From: Actinomycetes bacterium
GTDB lineage: Bacteria; Actinomycetota; Coriobacteriia; Coriobacteriales; Atopobiaceae
Length of the DNA: 64,000 nt
NCBI GenBank assembly: GCA_029546925.1
Contig: JAKPQM010000008.1
Location: 1-64,000, forward strand
Direction: 5' to 3'
Shown here in pieces: positions 42,564 to 50,104 of the stretch. Below the pieces are notes generated by a model. That model saw nothing but the letters and a program-made list of their open reading frames with translations, was not told where the DNA came from and did not search any database. A program made the translations under genes and the position numbers. Numbering within the stretch: the stretch's first letter is position 1; the number at the start of each line of letters is the position of its first letter.

Positions 42564-44102
42564 ATGCGACCGACAATCTCCATGCTCGCCGAGCTGCTAC
42601 CCAAAGGCATCGACCGAGCTGTGATCGCACCAGGTTCAAACGGCCTAACTCGTATCGCTGGGCTTGGCGCTCACGACTATCGCGAGGACGTGGCATACGT
42701 TGGCTCGCTCGAGGACGTCCTTGCGCAGAGCGCATCGTCTATCCCAGACAACATCGTTGTGTCGGTTCCCGTTGGAACAAGCTTTCAAGACGCAGCGGAA
42801 TACTTGAGACCTGCATGCTCCGGTCTTCTCGTCGTAGCTCAAAACGAGAGCGATAGACTCATCGAAATCGTTGGGGATGCCCTTGCACGTTATGACGATT
42901 GGGAGCGCCGAATGCTGTTTGCCGTTGCCGAGGGGAGAACGCTGGGCGACGTGCTTGCAATCGGGGCAGAACTGCTGGCAAATCCGGTAGCACTCATTGG
43001 ACCCGACGCCACGCTCATAGCGCGCGCGGGAAATATCACCGTGGACGAATCCGGGCAGATGTGGAAAACCGTACTGGCAAGGGGAATCTCCCCAAATGAG
43101 ATCTATACCGAGTCGGAGAGGAAGGCGTATGTGAAAAGTCTCTCGCAGGGCGAGTCGTATCATCTTGTTCGTCCCGAAAGAGACATCAACCACATGCACC
43201 TCTCGGTTCCCCTGGTAATCGACGGCAGGTCGTTCGGAGCTTTAGGCCAAGTCGATCTGAACGCCTCGTTTACCGCAGACCAAATCGGCCTCGCCTGTGC
43301 GATACGAGACGTGCTTCTGGCTCGGGCAAAAATCGAGCTGGACCGAAATCAGGGAACTGCGCTCGAGCAATGCATGCGTACGGTACTTGAGGGCGTTCCC
43401 ACGGAGTCGAGCGCCGTGAGGTTCCAACTCGGGCGAATCGGCTGGTCTGCAGACGATACCTACCGCATGCTCCTCTGCCCGTTCCCCACCGAGGGCGGCG
43501 AGAACCTCATCGGAGCGCCATACAAGATGATGATGAAGAGAGCGCTCCCAAAATCACTCTGCATGTCATACAGCGGCGATATTATCTGCATCTTCCGTTC
43601 GGCAGACTACGATATCAACGCACGGAGCTTCTGCGACACGGTCACAGCAGAGACCTCGAAATACAATCTAACCTGCGGTTTGAGCGATGAGTTCACGGGT
43701 ATCGGCGAAGCAGGCAGAGCCTGGTCGCAATGCGCTGCGGCAATCGAAGAGGGCATACGGCAAGATAGAAAAGGCATTGTCGTCTATGCCGATATCGCCG
43801 TTGGCCAGACAATACGGCAGATAAGAGAGTCTGGCGCGTCCCGCCTGCTGATGGACCAACACCTAGAGACTCTAATCCGACGCTCGGCAGAACCACGTGA
43901 TGCGGTTCAGACGGTGTTCCAATACCTGTTGTGCGGACAGAATGCTGCGAAGGCTGCGAAGGTGCTGTTTCTGCACCGAAACACACTGGGCTATCGAATC
44001 TCACAGATAGAGAACGTGATGGGCGTTCAATTCGCGGATCTTGACGATAGCGGGATCATAAGGCTCATGATTTCTTGCCTGATATACCTGCTCGAAAAGT
44101 AG
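42564..44102 (+). CDS. PucR-family transcriptional regulator
   Basis: A protein of 512 residues. The C-terminus carries the PucR helix-turn-helix: AAKVLFLHRNTLGYRISQIENVMG (about residues 469-492). A middle region (about 260-400) fits the GGDEF-like CdaR sensor domain (GLSDEFTGIGEAGRAWSQCAAAIEEG). The N-terminal ~230 residues include a GAF-like segment (LLANPVALIGPDATLIARAGN). PucR proteins are usually activators of a divergent or adjacent catabolic operon that sense its substrate. It runs divergently from the demethylase genes and is their likely regulator. Upstream TTTTGCACAAAGGAC is the ribosome site. Confidence 0.85.
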   Translation: MRPTISMLAELLPKGIDRAVIAPGSNGLTRIAGLGAHDYREDVAYVGSLEDVLAQSASSIPDNIVVSVPVGTSFQDAAEYLRPACSGLLVVAQNESDRLIEIVGDALARYDDWERRMLFAVAEGRTLGDVLAIGAELLANPVALIGPDATLIARAGNITVDESGQMWKTVLARGISPNEIYTESERKAYVKSLSQGESYHLVRPERDINHMHLSVPLVIDGRSFGALGQVDLNASFTADQIGLACAIRDVLLARAKIELDRNQGTALEQCMRTVLEGVPTESSAVRFQLGRIGWSADDTYRMLLCPFPTEGGENLIGAPYKMMMKRALPKSLCMSYSGDIICIFRSADYDINARSFCDTVTAETSKYNLTCGLSDEFTGIGEAGRAWSQCAAAIEEGIRQDRKGIVVYADIAVGQTIRQIRESGASRLLMDQHLETLIRRSAEPRDAVQTVFQYLLCGQNAAKAAKVLFLHRNTLGYRISQIENVMGVQFADLDDSGIIRLMISCLIYLLEK

Positions 44103-44138
44103 GCGGCCACTCCAAGCCATCTACTATTCGAGCGGTTG

Positions 44139-44956
44139 CTAGGCCCCAATCAGCCGCGCGATAGAACGTGCTCTTTCAGCCTTCTCGAGATTGTTGGCCT
44201 CAACAGAGGCGAACGGAGAGCGCTGCAGCAAACGGTCGAATACGCCATCAAAGGTGTTGTCGTTCAACCATTTTTCCAGTTCGCGGGATTCAAGTGGCGT
44301 CGTCGCAACCAGCGTCATTCCGGCTCGCCTCGCGCCGGATATCAGTTCGTCGAGGATCCCGAGCGACCATGAGCTGCTCTTGCAGGTTCCAAGGCCGTCG
44401 ATGATGAAAACCCTAGCATTCAGCCTGTCCCTGAGAAGCGAGCTCTCGGACTCTCCCCCGTCAGGATCGTTGTACGTCAGCTTGATCGCCCGAAGGAAAG
44501 CCTGGACGGACACGTAGCTCGCGGCAACCCCAGCCTCGCAGAGAGCATTCGTTACCGCGCAGCTGAAGAGGCACCTCCCTTGGTCTGATCCGTAGGATAG
44601 CGTTATCCCATAACCAGACCGATACTCTTTCAGGACCAGCTCGGCAGCTTTCCGGAGGCCGCCGTCCAAGTCATCAAGCGTGAGCTTCATGAACTCTTCT
44701 GCTACCTCGGAGCCGCGGTACGCCCTCCTCTTGAGCTCTGCGGCCCTGCGCTCCGCTTCCCAGCGCCTGGAAAGCTCCTCGGCCTCGATCTCGCGCCGGC
44801 ACGCATACGAGCATGGGAGGACGACACATCGCCGAGCACAATCCTCCTGTACACCCTCTTGGCATCACCGCAAACAGGGCAGGCATCCGCAACCTCCCCG
44901 TCGTAGTGAACACCGCCGGGGTTCATGATCTCGAGGATGCCCTTTGCGCACTCCAT
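44139..44956 (-). pseudogene. DnaC/IstB-like helicase loader, frameshifted
   Basis: The first frame reads MECAKGILEIMNPGGVHYD…CPVCGDAKRVYRRIVLGD with a CxxC zinc-ribbon half. One base appears to be missing near 44835, and the protein continues in another frame: VVLPCSYACRREIEAEELSRRWEAERR…, then the ATG at 44690 (MKLTLDDLDGGL). The AAA core is also eroded: the P-loop position reads ITLSYGSDQGRCLFSCAV instead of GxxGTGKT, while a Walker-B-like VFIIDGLGT remains. Intact relatives load the replicative helicase on element origins. It follows the replication-initiator-like gene by 35 nt. Confidence 0.75.
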
Positions 44957-44991
44957 GCCCAACGCTTACTCCTCGAAGCCGCTCTCGAACC

Positions 44992-45483
44992 TCAGTAATC
45001 CGCAGCGCTCTCTTTGTGACTTCTTTGAGTAATCTCTTTCTTTGATACATGCAGACAAGTTGTCCGATTGCAAGCCGACAAGTTGTCCGCTTGATGCAGA
45101 CAAATTGTCCGCATCATCCGGACATTCTGTCCATATGAGAGCTTCTCCGCCTCTGCGTAGACGATGGTGTAGCTCTTCCTCCGGTCATGCCCGCCGTGCT
45201 GGCCCGCCAAGACGAGCCCCATCTCGACGAGGTGGTCGAACAGGCGGCTGTTCGTCTTCTCTCCCCCGACCGGCACTTCCTTCGCCCAATCGCTCAGCGA
45301 GTTCCAGGCCCACACGTGCCCATCCCAGATATGGTCGGGATTCTGCTCGTTGGCCTTCAGCCAGTAGTGCAGCTGCTGCAGGAGCAATGCTTCCTTGAGG
45401 CTCAGCCTCTCGCCAACGCACTCGGCGTAGAGGGGAATCACCTTCCCCCGGAAGAAGTCACGGGGCTTCTCATAGTCCGGCAT
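44992..45483 (-). CDS. Replication-initiator-like protein of mobile element
   Basis: A protein of 163 residues. The body DFFRGKVIPLYAECVG…LSLKEALLLQQLHYWL…WNSLSDWAKEVPVGGEKTNSRLFDHLVEMGLVLAGQ has the winged-helix pattern seen in small initiators or DnaD-like proteins placed before dnaC in phages and integrative elements. The last ~45 residues (YGQNVRMMRTICLHQADNLSACNRTTCLH) are encoded by the 22-bp iterons described separately, so this tail is origin DNA as well as protein. Followed by the broken dnaC-like gene. The start (ATG 45481-45483) lacks a strong ribosome site. Confidence 0.65.
   Translation of the reverse strand: MPDYEKPRDFFRGKVIPLYAECVGERLSLKEALLLQQLHYWLKANEQNPDHIWDGHVWAWNSLSDWAKEVPVGGEKTNSRLFDHLVEMGLVLAGQHGGHDRRKSYTIVYAEAEKLSYGQNVRMMRTICLHQADNLSACNRTTCLHVSKKEITQRSHKESAADY
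45051..45138. repeat. Iteron array, four 22-bp units (putative replication origin)
   Basis: Palindromic cores GACAAGTTGTCC at 45054-45065 and 45077-45088, GACAAATTGTCC at 45099-45110, and GACATTCTGTCC at 45121-45132. Starts are 23, 22 and 22 bp apart, about two helical turns. The flanks are also partly repeated (GCA/GCC before, G-ATTG or C-TTGA after). The array lies inside the 3' end of the initiator-like gene, next to a dnaC-like gene, the usual setting of an iteron origin. Confidence 0.75.
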
Positions 45484-45495
45484 GTCGATGACACC

Positions 45496-45693
45496 CTACT
45501 CGTCGACGCCTGCCCAGTCAGCGAGCTTCTTCTTGGAGAAGTACCAGCGCCCGCCGTGCTTGACCGCCGGGATCTGGCCCGTCCGGCAGAACTCGAGCAG
45601 CGTGCACAGGGAGATGCCGAGCCAAGCGGCAGCCTCCTTCGCACCGATCGGACGGTCGTATGTGCGCCTTGTTTCCTCGATGAGCCCTTCCAT
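45496..45693 (-). CDS. Helix-turn-helix (excisionase/MerR-like) DNA-binding protein
   Basis: A protein of 65 residues. YDRPIGAKEAAAWLGISLCTLLEFCRTGQIPAVKHGGRWYFSKKKLADWAG is the HTH_17/excisionase-family domain. Such small proteins act as recombination directionality factors or as regulators of element replication genes. It is 12 nt upstream of the initiator-like gene and is the gene nearest the tRNA-Asp attachment side. GGAGGAAAGC precedes the ATG. Confidence 0.8.
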   Translation of the reverse strand: MEGLIEETRRTYDRPIGAKEAAAWLGISLCTLLEFCRTGQIPAVKHGGRWYFSKKKLADWAGVDE

Positions 45694-45901
45694 GCTTTCC
45701 TCCTCGATTGATGGTGTGGGGCAAGTTCAGGGCCATTGTATTCAGCTTTGATGGCTGGTTGAGAAATTGCAGCACTATGGTCGTAAAGGTGCTTCTATTT
45801 TCATTTACGGTCGACGCATTATCGTTAGAGATGTCTGCCTAGCCGCGATACGCAGCCGTTCGCCGACGACCACCCCAGCAGTTTTGGGCGGACCCGTCAC
45901 A
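45694..45901. other. Intergenic region of the element end
   Basis: No gene is visible between the excisionase-like start and the 11-bp repeats. Lower GC in the first half (TTCTATTTTCATTTACGG) suggests the promoter for the - strand replication genes. No integrase gene is present where one would be expected next to the tRNA. Confidence 0.4.
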
Positions 45902-45942
45902 TGTAGTGCCGAAGTAGTGCCTAAGTAGTGCCTTTTAGTGCC
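45902..45942. repeat. Tandem 11-bp repeats (TAGTGCC), integrase arm-site candidates
   Basis: TAGTGCC occurs at 45904, 45915, 45926 and 45936, spaced 11, 11 and 10 bp; the unit is close to AGTAGTGCCTA. They lie about 50 bp from the tRNA-Asp 3' end. Clustered short direct repeats next to a tRNA attachment core are typical integrase arm-type sites. Confidence 0.65.
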
Positions 45943-45950
45943 ATGAAACG

Positions 45951-45980
45951 AAAAAAGCTCACGGATTTGGCCCGTGAGCT
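45951..45980 (-). terminator. Terminator of the tRNA-Asp transcript
   Basis: Read on the - strand: AGCTCACGG, a short CCAAAT-containing loop, CCGTGAGCT, then TTTTTT. A textbook Rho-independent terminator 11 nt after the tRNA. Confidence 0.85.
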
Positions 45981-45990
45981 GCGGAAATTC

Positions 45991-46067
<77 letters not shown>

Positions 46068-46141
46068 GTAGCAAGTGCATAGGTAACTTTAGCGAAAAAC
46101 TCCCTGCCTGTAAAGAGCAAATCGCAGTCCAACTGCATTTT

Positions 46142-46825
46142 CTACAGCGCGATCCTCGTGCTCGCCCCCGCAGCGTCTACCACGACAAGCTCCGAGCCAT
46201 CCAGATATGCATCGATGATCTCGCCTTCGCCGCGCACGGGCTCGCCGTTCTCCACGATAGGACCGGCCTGCGACTCGCCGCCCACCACGTAGGAGATCAC
46301 GTCCCATCCATCATTCAGGTTCTCGGGGACCAGAATGATGCCGTTATAGAACAGCAGGCTCGTGGGAACCCCCTCGAGCTTGAAAAGCGTGCGCTGGTTG
46401 CCCACCGCGTCGGTGGCGACAACAGCGACCGAACCCTCGATGTTGACCATCGAGAAGGTCTCGTCCATGTAGCTGATGCTGCCGGAATCAACCGTTCCCG
46501 TCTGCATGTCGACACTCACCGTAGCCGTCTGCTGCTGCTCGAGCTGCGTGCCATCCGGCGTATCGCCCGCATCATCAGGAGGCTGCCCGACAAGGGCCCT
46601 GATGAACAGGAACCCGGCAACCATGACCAGCAGCGCGGCAAGCGCCACGCCGATCAGGGCGGCACGCGCGGGCTTCGGGCCGCCGCGTTCTTTCTTCGGC
46701 TGGGAGGCGAACTTGCGCGCCCCCTCGCCCGTATGCAGCTTGGTGATGGAATCGCTCGCCATGGGGCTTGCCTCGGTCTCGTAGGGCGAATCCTCGGTGT
46801 AGGTCTGCTTGAAATGGGATGCCAT
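46142..46825 (-). CDS. Single-pass membrane protein, unknown
   Basis: A protein of 227 residues. A charged cytoplasmic N-terminus (about 55 residues, KKERGGPKPARA) is followed by one transmembrane helix (AALIGVALAALLVMVAGFLFI, about 55-75). A T/Q-rich linker and a beta-rich exported domain follow (TATVSVDMQTGTVDSGSISY, GVPTSLLFYNGIILVPENL). No enzymatic motif seen. 20 nt downstream of recR on the same strand, so possibly co-transcribed. Function unknown. Confidence 0.65.
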   Translation of the reverse strand: MASHFKQTYTEDSPYETEASPMASDSITKLHTGEGARKFASQPKKERGGPKPARAALIGVALAALLVMVAGFLFIRALVGQPPDDAGDTPDGTQLEQQQTATVSVDMQTGTVDSGSISYMDETFSMVNIEGSVAVVATDAVGNQRTLFKLEGVPTSLLFYNGIILVPENLNDGWDVISYVVGGESQAGPIVENGEPVRGEGEIIDAYLDGSELVVVDAAGASTRIAL

Positions 46826-46845
46826 AGCCGTCTCCTTGCCGAGCC

Positions 46846-47454
46846 CTAGAGCTCGCTTCGTCCTTCGATAGCACGCGCGAGCGTGATCTCGTCAGCATAT
46901 TCGACCTCGCTCCCCACCGGAAGCCCGATGGCGAAGCGCGAAACGCGGATTCCCAGCGCGCGGATCGTGCGCGAGAGATACGTTGCCGTAGCTTCACCCT
47001 CAACGTTGGGGTTGGTTGCGATGATGACCTCCTCAACCTCGTCAGCCGCCAGCCGGGAGAGAAGCTCGCGCACATGCAGCTGATCCGGACCGATCTTATC
47101 CATGGGCGAGATAACACCGCCCAGCACGTGGTAGAGCCCGCGATAGACGCCTGCGCGCTCGATGGCCGTCACATCACGCGGTTCGGAAACCACGCAGATG
47201 GCAGAGCGGTCGCGTGTGCTATCCGCACAGATGGAACAGGTGTCGCCCGTGGCGTAGTTGAAGCACACGGGGCAGAAATGCACCTGATCGGTCACATCGA
47301 TGATGGCGTGGGCGAGACGGCGTGCCTCTTCTTTCTCAGTCGAGAGCAGATGGAACGCTATGCGCTGAGCCGTCTTCGGACCGATGCTCGGCAGGCGCCC
47401 CAGCTCGTCGAGCAGGCGCTGCAGAGCGCGGCCGTCGTTCCCGCCCCCGTTCAT
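46846..47454 (-). CDS. recR: Recombination protein RecR
   Basis: A protein of 202 residues. HhH region LLDELGRLPSIGPKTAQRIAFHLL (about 12-35), zinc finger CPVCFNYATGDTCSIC (about 58-73), and Toprim domain with ICVVSEPRDVTAIERAG and YHVLGGVISPMDKIGPDQL. With RecO and RecF it loads RecA at gaps. The stop of ebfC is 1 nt before its ATG; the dnaX-ebfC-recR order is the widely conserved arrangement. Confidence 0.95.
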   Translation of the reverse strand: MNGGGNDGRALQRLLDELGRLPSIGPKTAQRIAFHLLSTEKEEARRLAHAIIDVTDQVHFCPVCFNYATGDTCSICADSTRDRSAICVVSEPRDVTAIERAGVYRGLYHVLGGVISPMDKIGPDQLHVRELLSRLAADEVEEVIIATNPNVEGEATATYLSRTIRALGIRVSRFAIGLPVGSEVEYADEITLARAIEGRSEL

Positions 47455-47455
47455 C

Positions 47456-47794
47456 TTAGAACAGTCCCGGAATGTTCAGGCCACCGGTGAGGGAGCTCAT
47501 CTGCTGGTTTGCACCGGCTTCGGCAGATTCGATGGCATCGTTCACGGCAGCGATGATCATATCCTCGAGCATCTCGATATCCTCGAGATCGACCGCTTCG
47601 GGATCGATCGAGATGCTCTTGACGCGCATATCGCCGGTCACCGAGACTTTGACGGCGCCGCCCCCCGTAGATGCGGAAAACTCCGTCTCACCGAGCTTGG
47701 CCTGCGCTGCGAGCATCTGCTCTTGCAGTTTGCGGGCCTGCTTCATCATCTGCTGCTGGTTCATGCCGCCCATGTTGGGACGTCCGTAGGCCAT
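47456..47794 (-). CDS. ebfC: Nucleoid-associated protein, YbaB/EbfC family
   Basis: A protein of 112 residues. MNQQQMMKQARKLQEQMLAAQAKLGETEFSASTGGGAVKVSVTGDMRVKSISIDPEAVD is the family signature: a coiled N-terminal helix then a beta-sheet. Small dimeric DNA-binding protein. Between dnaX and recR as in most bacteria. Confidence 0.95.
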   Translation of the reverse strand: MAYGRPNMGGMNQQQMMKQARKLQEQMLAAQAKLGETEFSASTGGGAVKVSVTGDMRVKSISIDPEAVDLEDIEMLEDMIIAAVNDAIESAEAGANQQMSSLTGGLNIPGLF

Positions 47795-47809
47795 AATGCG
47801 TTTCCCCTC

Positions 47810-50014
47810 TCAGTCATCCTCGTCGGAGAAGTCGTCTCCCCCATCGTAATCTTCATATCCGCCGAGGGGGTCGTCGTCGACAGACTCGACAGCATCTTTA
47901 CCAACTCTGCCCGGTTCTTCCACAACGATGCTCACGCCCCGGCCGAAAGCCCCCTCGAGCATTGCGGCGATGCCCGCGAGCTCGTCGGGTGTTGCCACCT
48001 CGAGGCCATCGATGGAAGCGGGTGCCTCCTCGGATTGCAGTTCGGCTTGCGAAGCCTCAACTGCCGTCTCGGATGGAGAGGAGCCTCGCTCAAGCTCATC
48101 CCATGTAGCGGGCGACTCCTCAATCACCGGGACAGACTCGAGAGCAGGCGCGGGGGCAGGGTCTGCTTGGATATCATTCCACGGCATGGGCTCGGGCTCG
48201 GAACTCGCCTCGGTAAAGGCCGCAGCCTCATACGCCGATGTGGGCGTGGGCTCGTAATGGGGTGCCTTGGCAGGCCCTGCTGCGGGTTCTGATATCGGCG
48301 CAGGCGCGGGTGCAGGTTCCGGCACAGCGGGGACGGGCACCACATCGGCAGACTCGTGTCCCTCGAACGAGCGCGGTCCGAACACCTCGGCAATCGCTGT
48401 TTTGAGAAGCGTCCTCACATCGTCGCGCTTGAGCATCTGCAGCGCGAAACGCGATCCTGCGGGAAAAGCGATGGAGAGCGTCGCACCATCATCTGCCTCG
48501 AGAACTGCGTTGGCGAGCAGCGAGCCCTTGGCGGAGCTTGCTGTACGAACCTTCTCGACAACATGCCGCCATTTGCGCTGCAGATCGGAGGGCGTGCTTG
48601 CAGGCGCAGATGGTTCAGATACTGCAGGTTTTGGCGTAGCCGCAGCTGCGGGCTTGGATTCTGATTCGGGCTCGGATCTGGATTCCGGTTGAGATGCGGG
48701 CCGTGGGGCCGGCTGAGATGCGGGCTGCGAAGCAGGCCGAGGCGCGGGCGACGGCGCAGAAGCCGGTACGGGGACCTGCTGGGCTTCCGCACCGGAGGTG
48801 GATGCGGATTCTCCGGTCCCCGCTGCAGCACGACTTGCTACCGCAACGCCTGTGGGCGAGGCGAGGGCGCGGACGCTGCGTTCGAGGCTTCCCACGCGCT
48901 CGGCCACGGCCTCGAGGGTGAGGTCGCTCTTGGGCCGGGAGATGCGGGTGAGCGCCACCTCGAGCACGAGACGCTGGTTGGTGGTGTAGCGCATCTCGCT
49001 CACGGCATCGGCGAGCACCCCGAGTGCTCGTGCCACACGATCGGGATCTGCGAATGCGGCCGCTTCGGAGGAGAGCCCGGCAAGATCATCCGCGCTGGCA
49101 GACAGCATGCTCTTATCGGCGCCGACCACCGACACCACGTAGACGTCGCGCAGGTGGGCGGCAAGGTCGTTAGCGAAGCGCAGCAGGTCGCGTCCTCTCT
49201 CCACAAGGCTCGCCACCTGCGAGAAGAGCGCAGGAACGTTGCGAGCGGCCAGAGCCTGCGCCACCTGCGCGAGCGTACGCGCGTCCGTCTCGCCGAGCAG
49301 GTCGCGTGCAGCGCCGAGCGTCACGTTCTTACTGGTATAGAGGGCAAGCTGCTCGAGGGTCTTGAGCGCATCGCGCATGCCGCCGTGAGCGCTGCGGGCA
49401 ATGAGCTCGAGCGCGGCAGGCTCGTAGACGATCTCCTCCTGTGCGCAGAGCTGCACGAGATGGGCCTGCAGGTCGTTGTCGCTGATGGCGTGGAAGTCGA
49501 AGCGCTGCACGCGCGAGAGCACCGTGCCGAGGATTTTCTGCGGATCGGTGGTGCACATGACGAAGACCACATGCTCGGGAGGTTCTTCGAGGGTCTTGAG
49601 CAGCGCGTTGAACGCCGCCGGGGTGAGCATGTGGACTTCGTCGATGATATAGACCTTGTAGTTGCCGCGCACGGGCGCATAGCTGGCGCGCGAGATGATC
49701 TGGTCGCGCACGTTGTCGACGCCGGTGTTGGAAGCGGCATCGATCTCGAGCACATCGGGATGGTTGCCCGCCGCGATGAGCTGGCAATCCTCGCAGCTTC
49801 CATCGGGTAGGTGCCCCGTTCCCCTCTGGCAGAGCAGCGCCTTCGCAAGCAGGCGTGCCATGGTGGTCTTGCCCGTTCCGCGCGGGCCGCAGAACAGATA
49901 GGCATGGCTCACGCGCCGCTCGCGCACCGCTCGCTCAAGCGTCTCGACCACATGGCGCTGGCCGATGACCTGATCGAAGGTCGTGGGACGGTACTTGTTG
50001 TATAGGGACTCCAT
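47810..50014 (-). CDS. dnaX: DNA polymerase III subunit gamma/tau
   Basis: A protein of 734 residues. Start chosen at MESLYNKYRP, after GGAGGGCGC. AAA+ clamp-loader core: Walker A GPRGTGKTTMAR (residues 43-54), zinc site CQRGTGHLPDGSCEDC, Walker B IIDEVHMLT, SRC-type sensor region TTDPQKILGTVLSRVQRFDFH, and the domain III collar. A long Pro/Ala/Ser/Glu-rich linker (about 410-500 and 600-690) separates a C-terminal tau-like region. No slippery A-run suggesting programmed frameshift was seen. Loads the beta clamp at the replication fork. Confidence 0.95.
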   Translation of the reverse strand: MESLYNKYRPTTFDQVIGQRHVVETLERAVRERRVSHAYLFCGPRGTGKTTMARLLAKALLCQRGTGHLPDGSCEDCQLIAAGNHPDVLEIDAASNTGVDNVRDQIISRASYAPVRGNYKVYIIDEVHMLTPAAFNALLKTLEEPPEHVVFVMCTTDPQKILGTVLSRVQRFDFHAISDNDLQAHLVQLCAQEEIVYEPAALELIARSAHGGMRDALKTLEQLALYTSKNVTLGAARDLLGETDARTLAQVAQALAARNVPALFSQVASLVERGRDLLRFANDLAAHLRDVYVVSVVGADKSMLSASADDLAGLSSEAAAFADPDRVARALGVLADAVSEMRYTTNQRLVLEVALTRISRPKSDLTLEAVAERVGSLERSVRALASPTGVAVASRAAAGTGESASTSGAEAQQVPVPASAPSPAPRPASQPASQPAPRPASQPESRSEPESESKPAAAATPKPAVSEPSAPASTPSDLQRKWRHVVEKVRTASSAKGSLLANAVLEADDGATLSIAFPAGSRFALQMLKRDDVRTLLKTAIAEVFGPRSFEGHESADVVPVPAVPEPAPAPAPISEPAAGPAKAPHYEPTPTSAYEAAAFTEASSEPEPMPWNDIQADPAPAPALESVPVIEESPATWDELERGSSPSETAVEASQAELQSEEAPASIDGLEVATPDELAGIAAMLEGAFGRGVSIVVEEPGRVGKDAVESVDDDPLGGYEDYDGGDDFSDEDD

Positions 50015-50104
50015 GCGCCCTCCGCAACCGCATCGGTATCGTGCCTTATCAGTATACGGCATCGGGGGTTGGCCGCCCGGATGGAACGGGCTCCTTCGTC
50101 TGCC

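Noticed and set aside
47810-50014. Programmed -1 frameshift in dnaX giving gamma
   Set aside because: No A-rich slippery heptamer with a following stem was seen at the expected place; the full tau-like frame is open.
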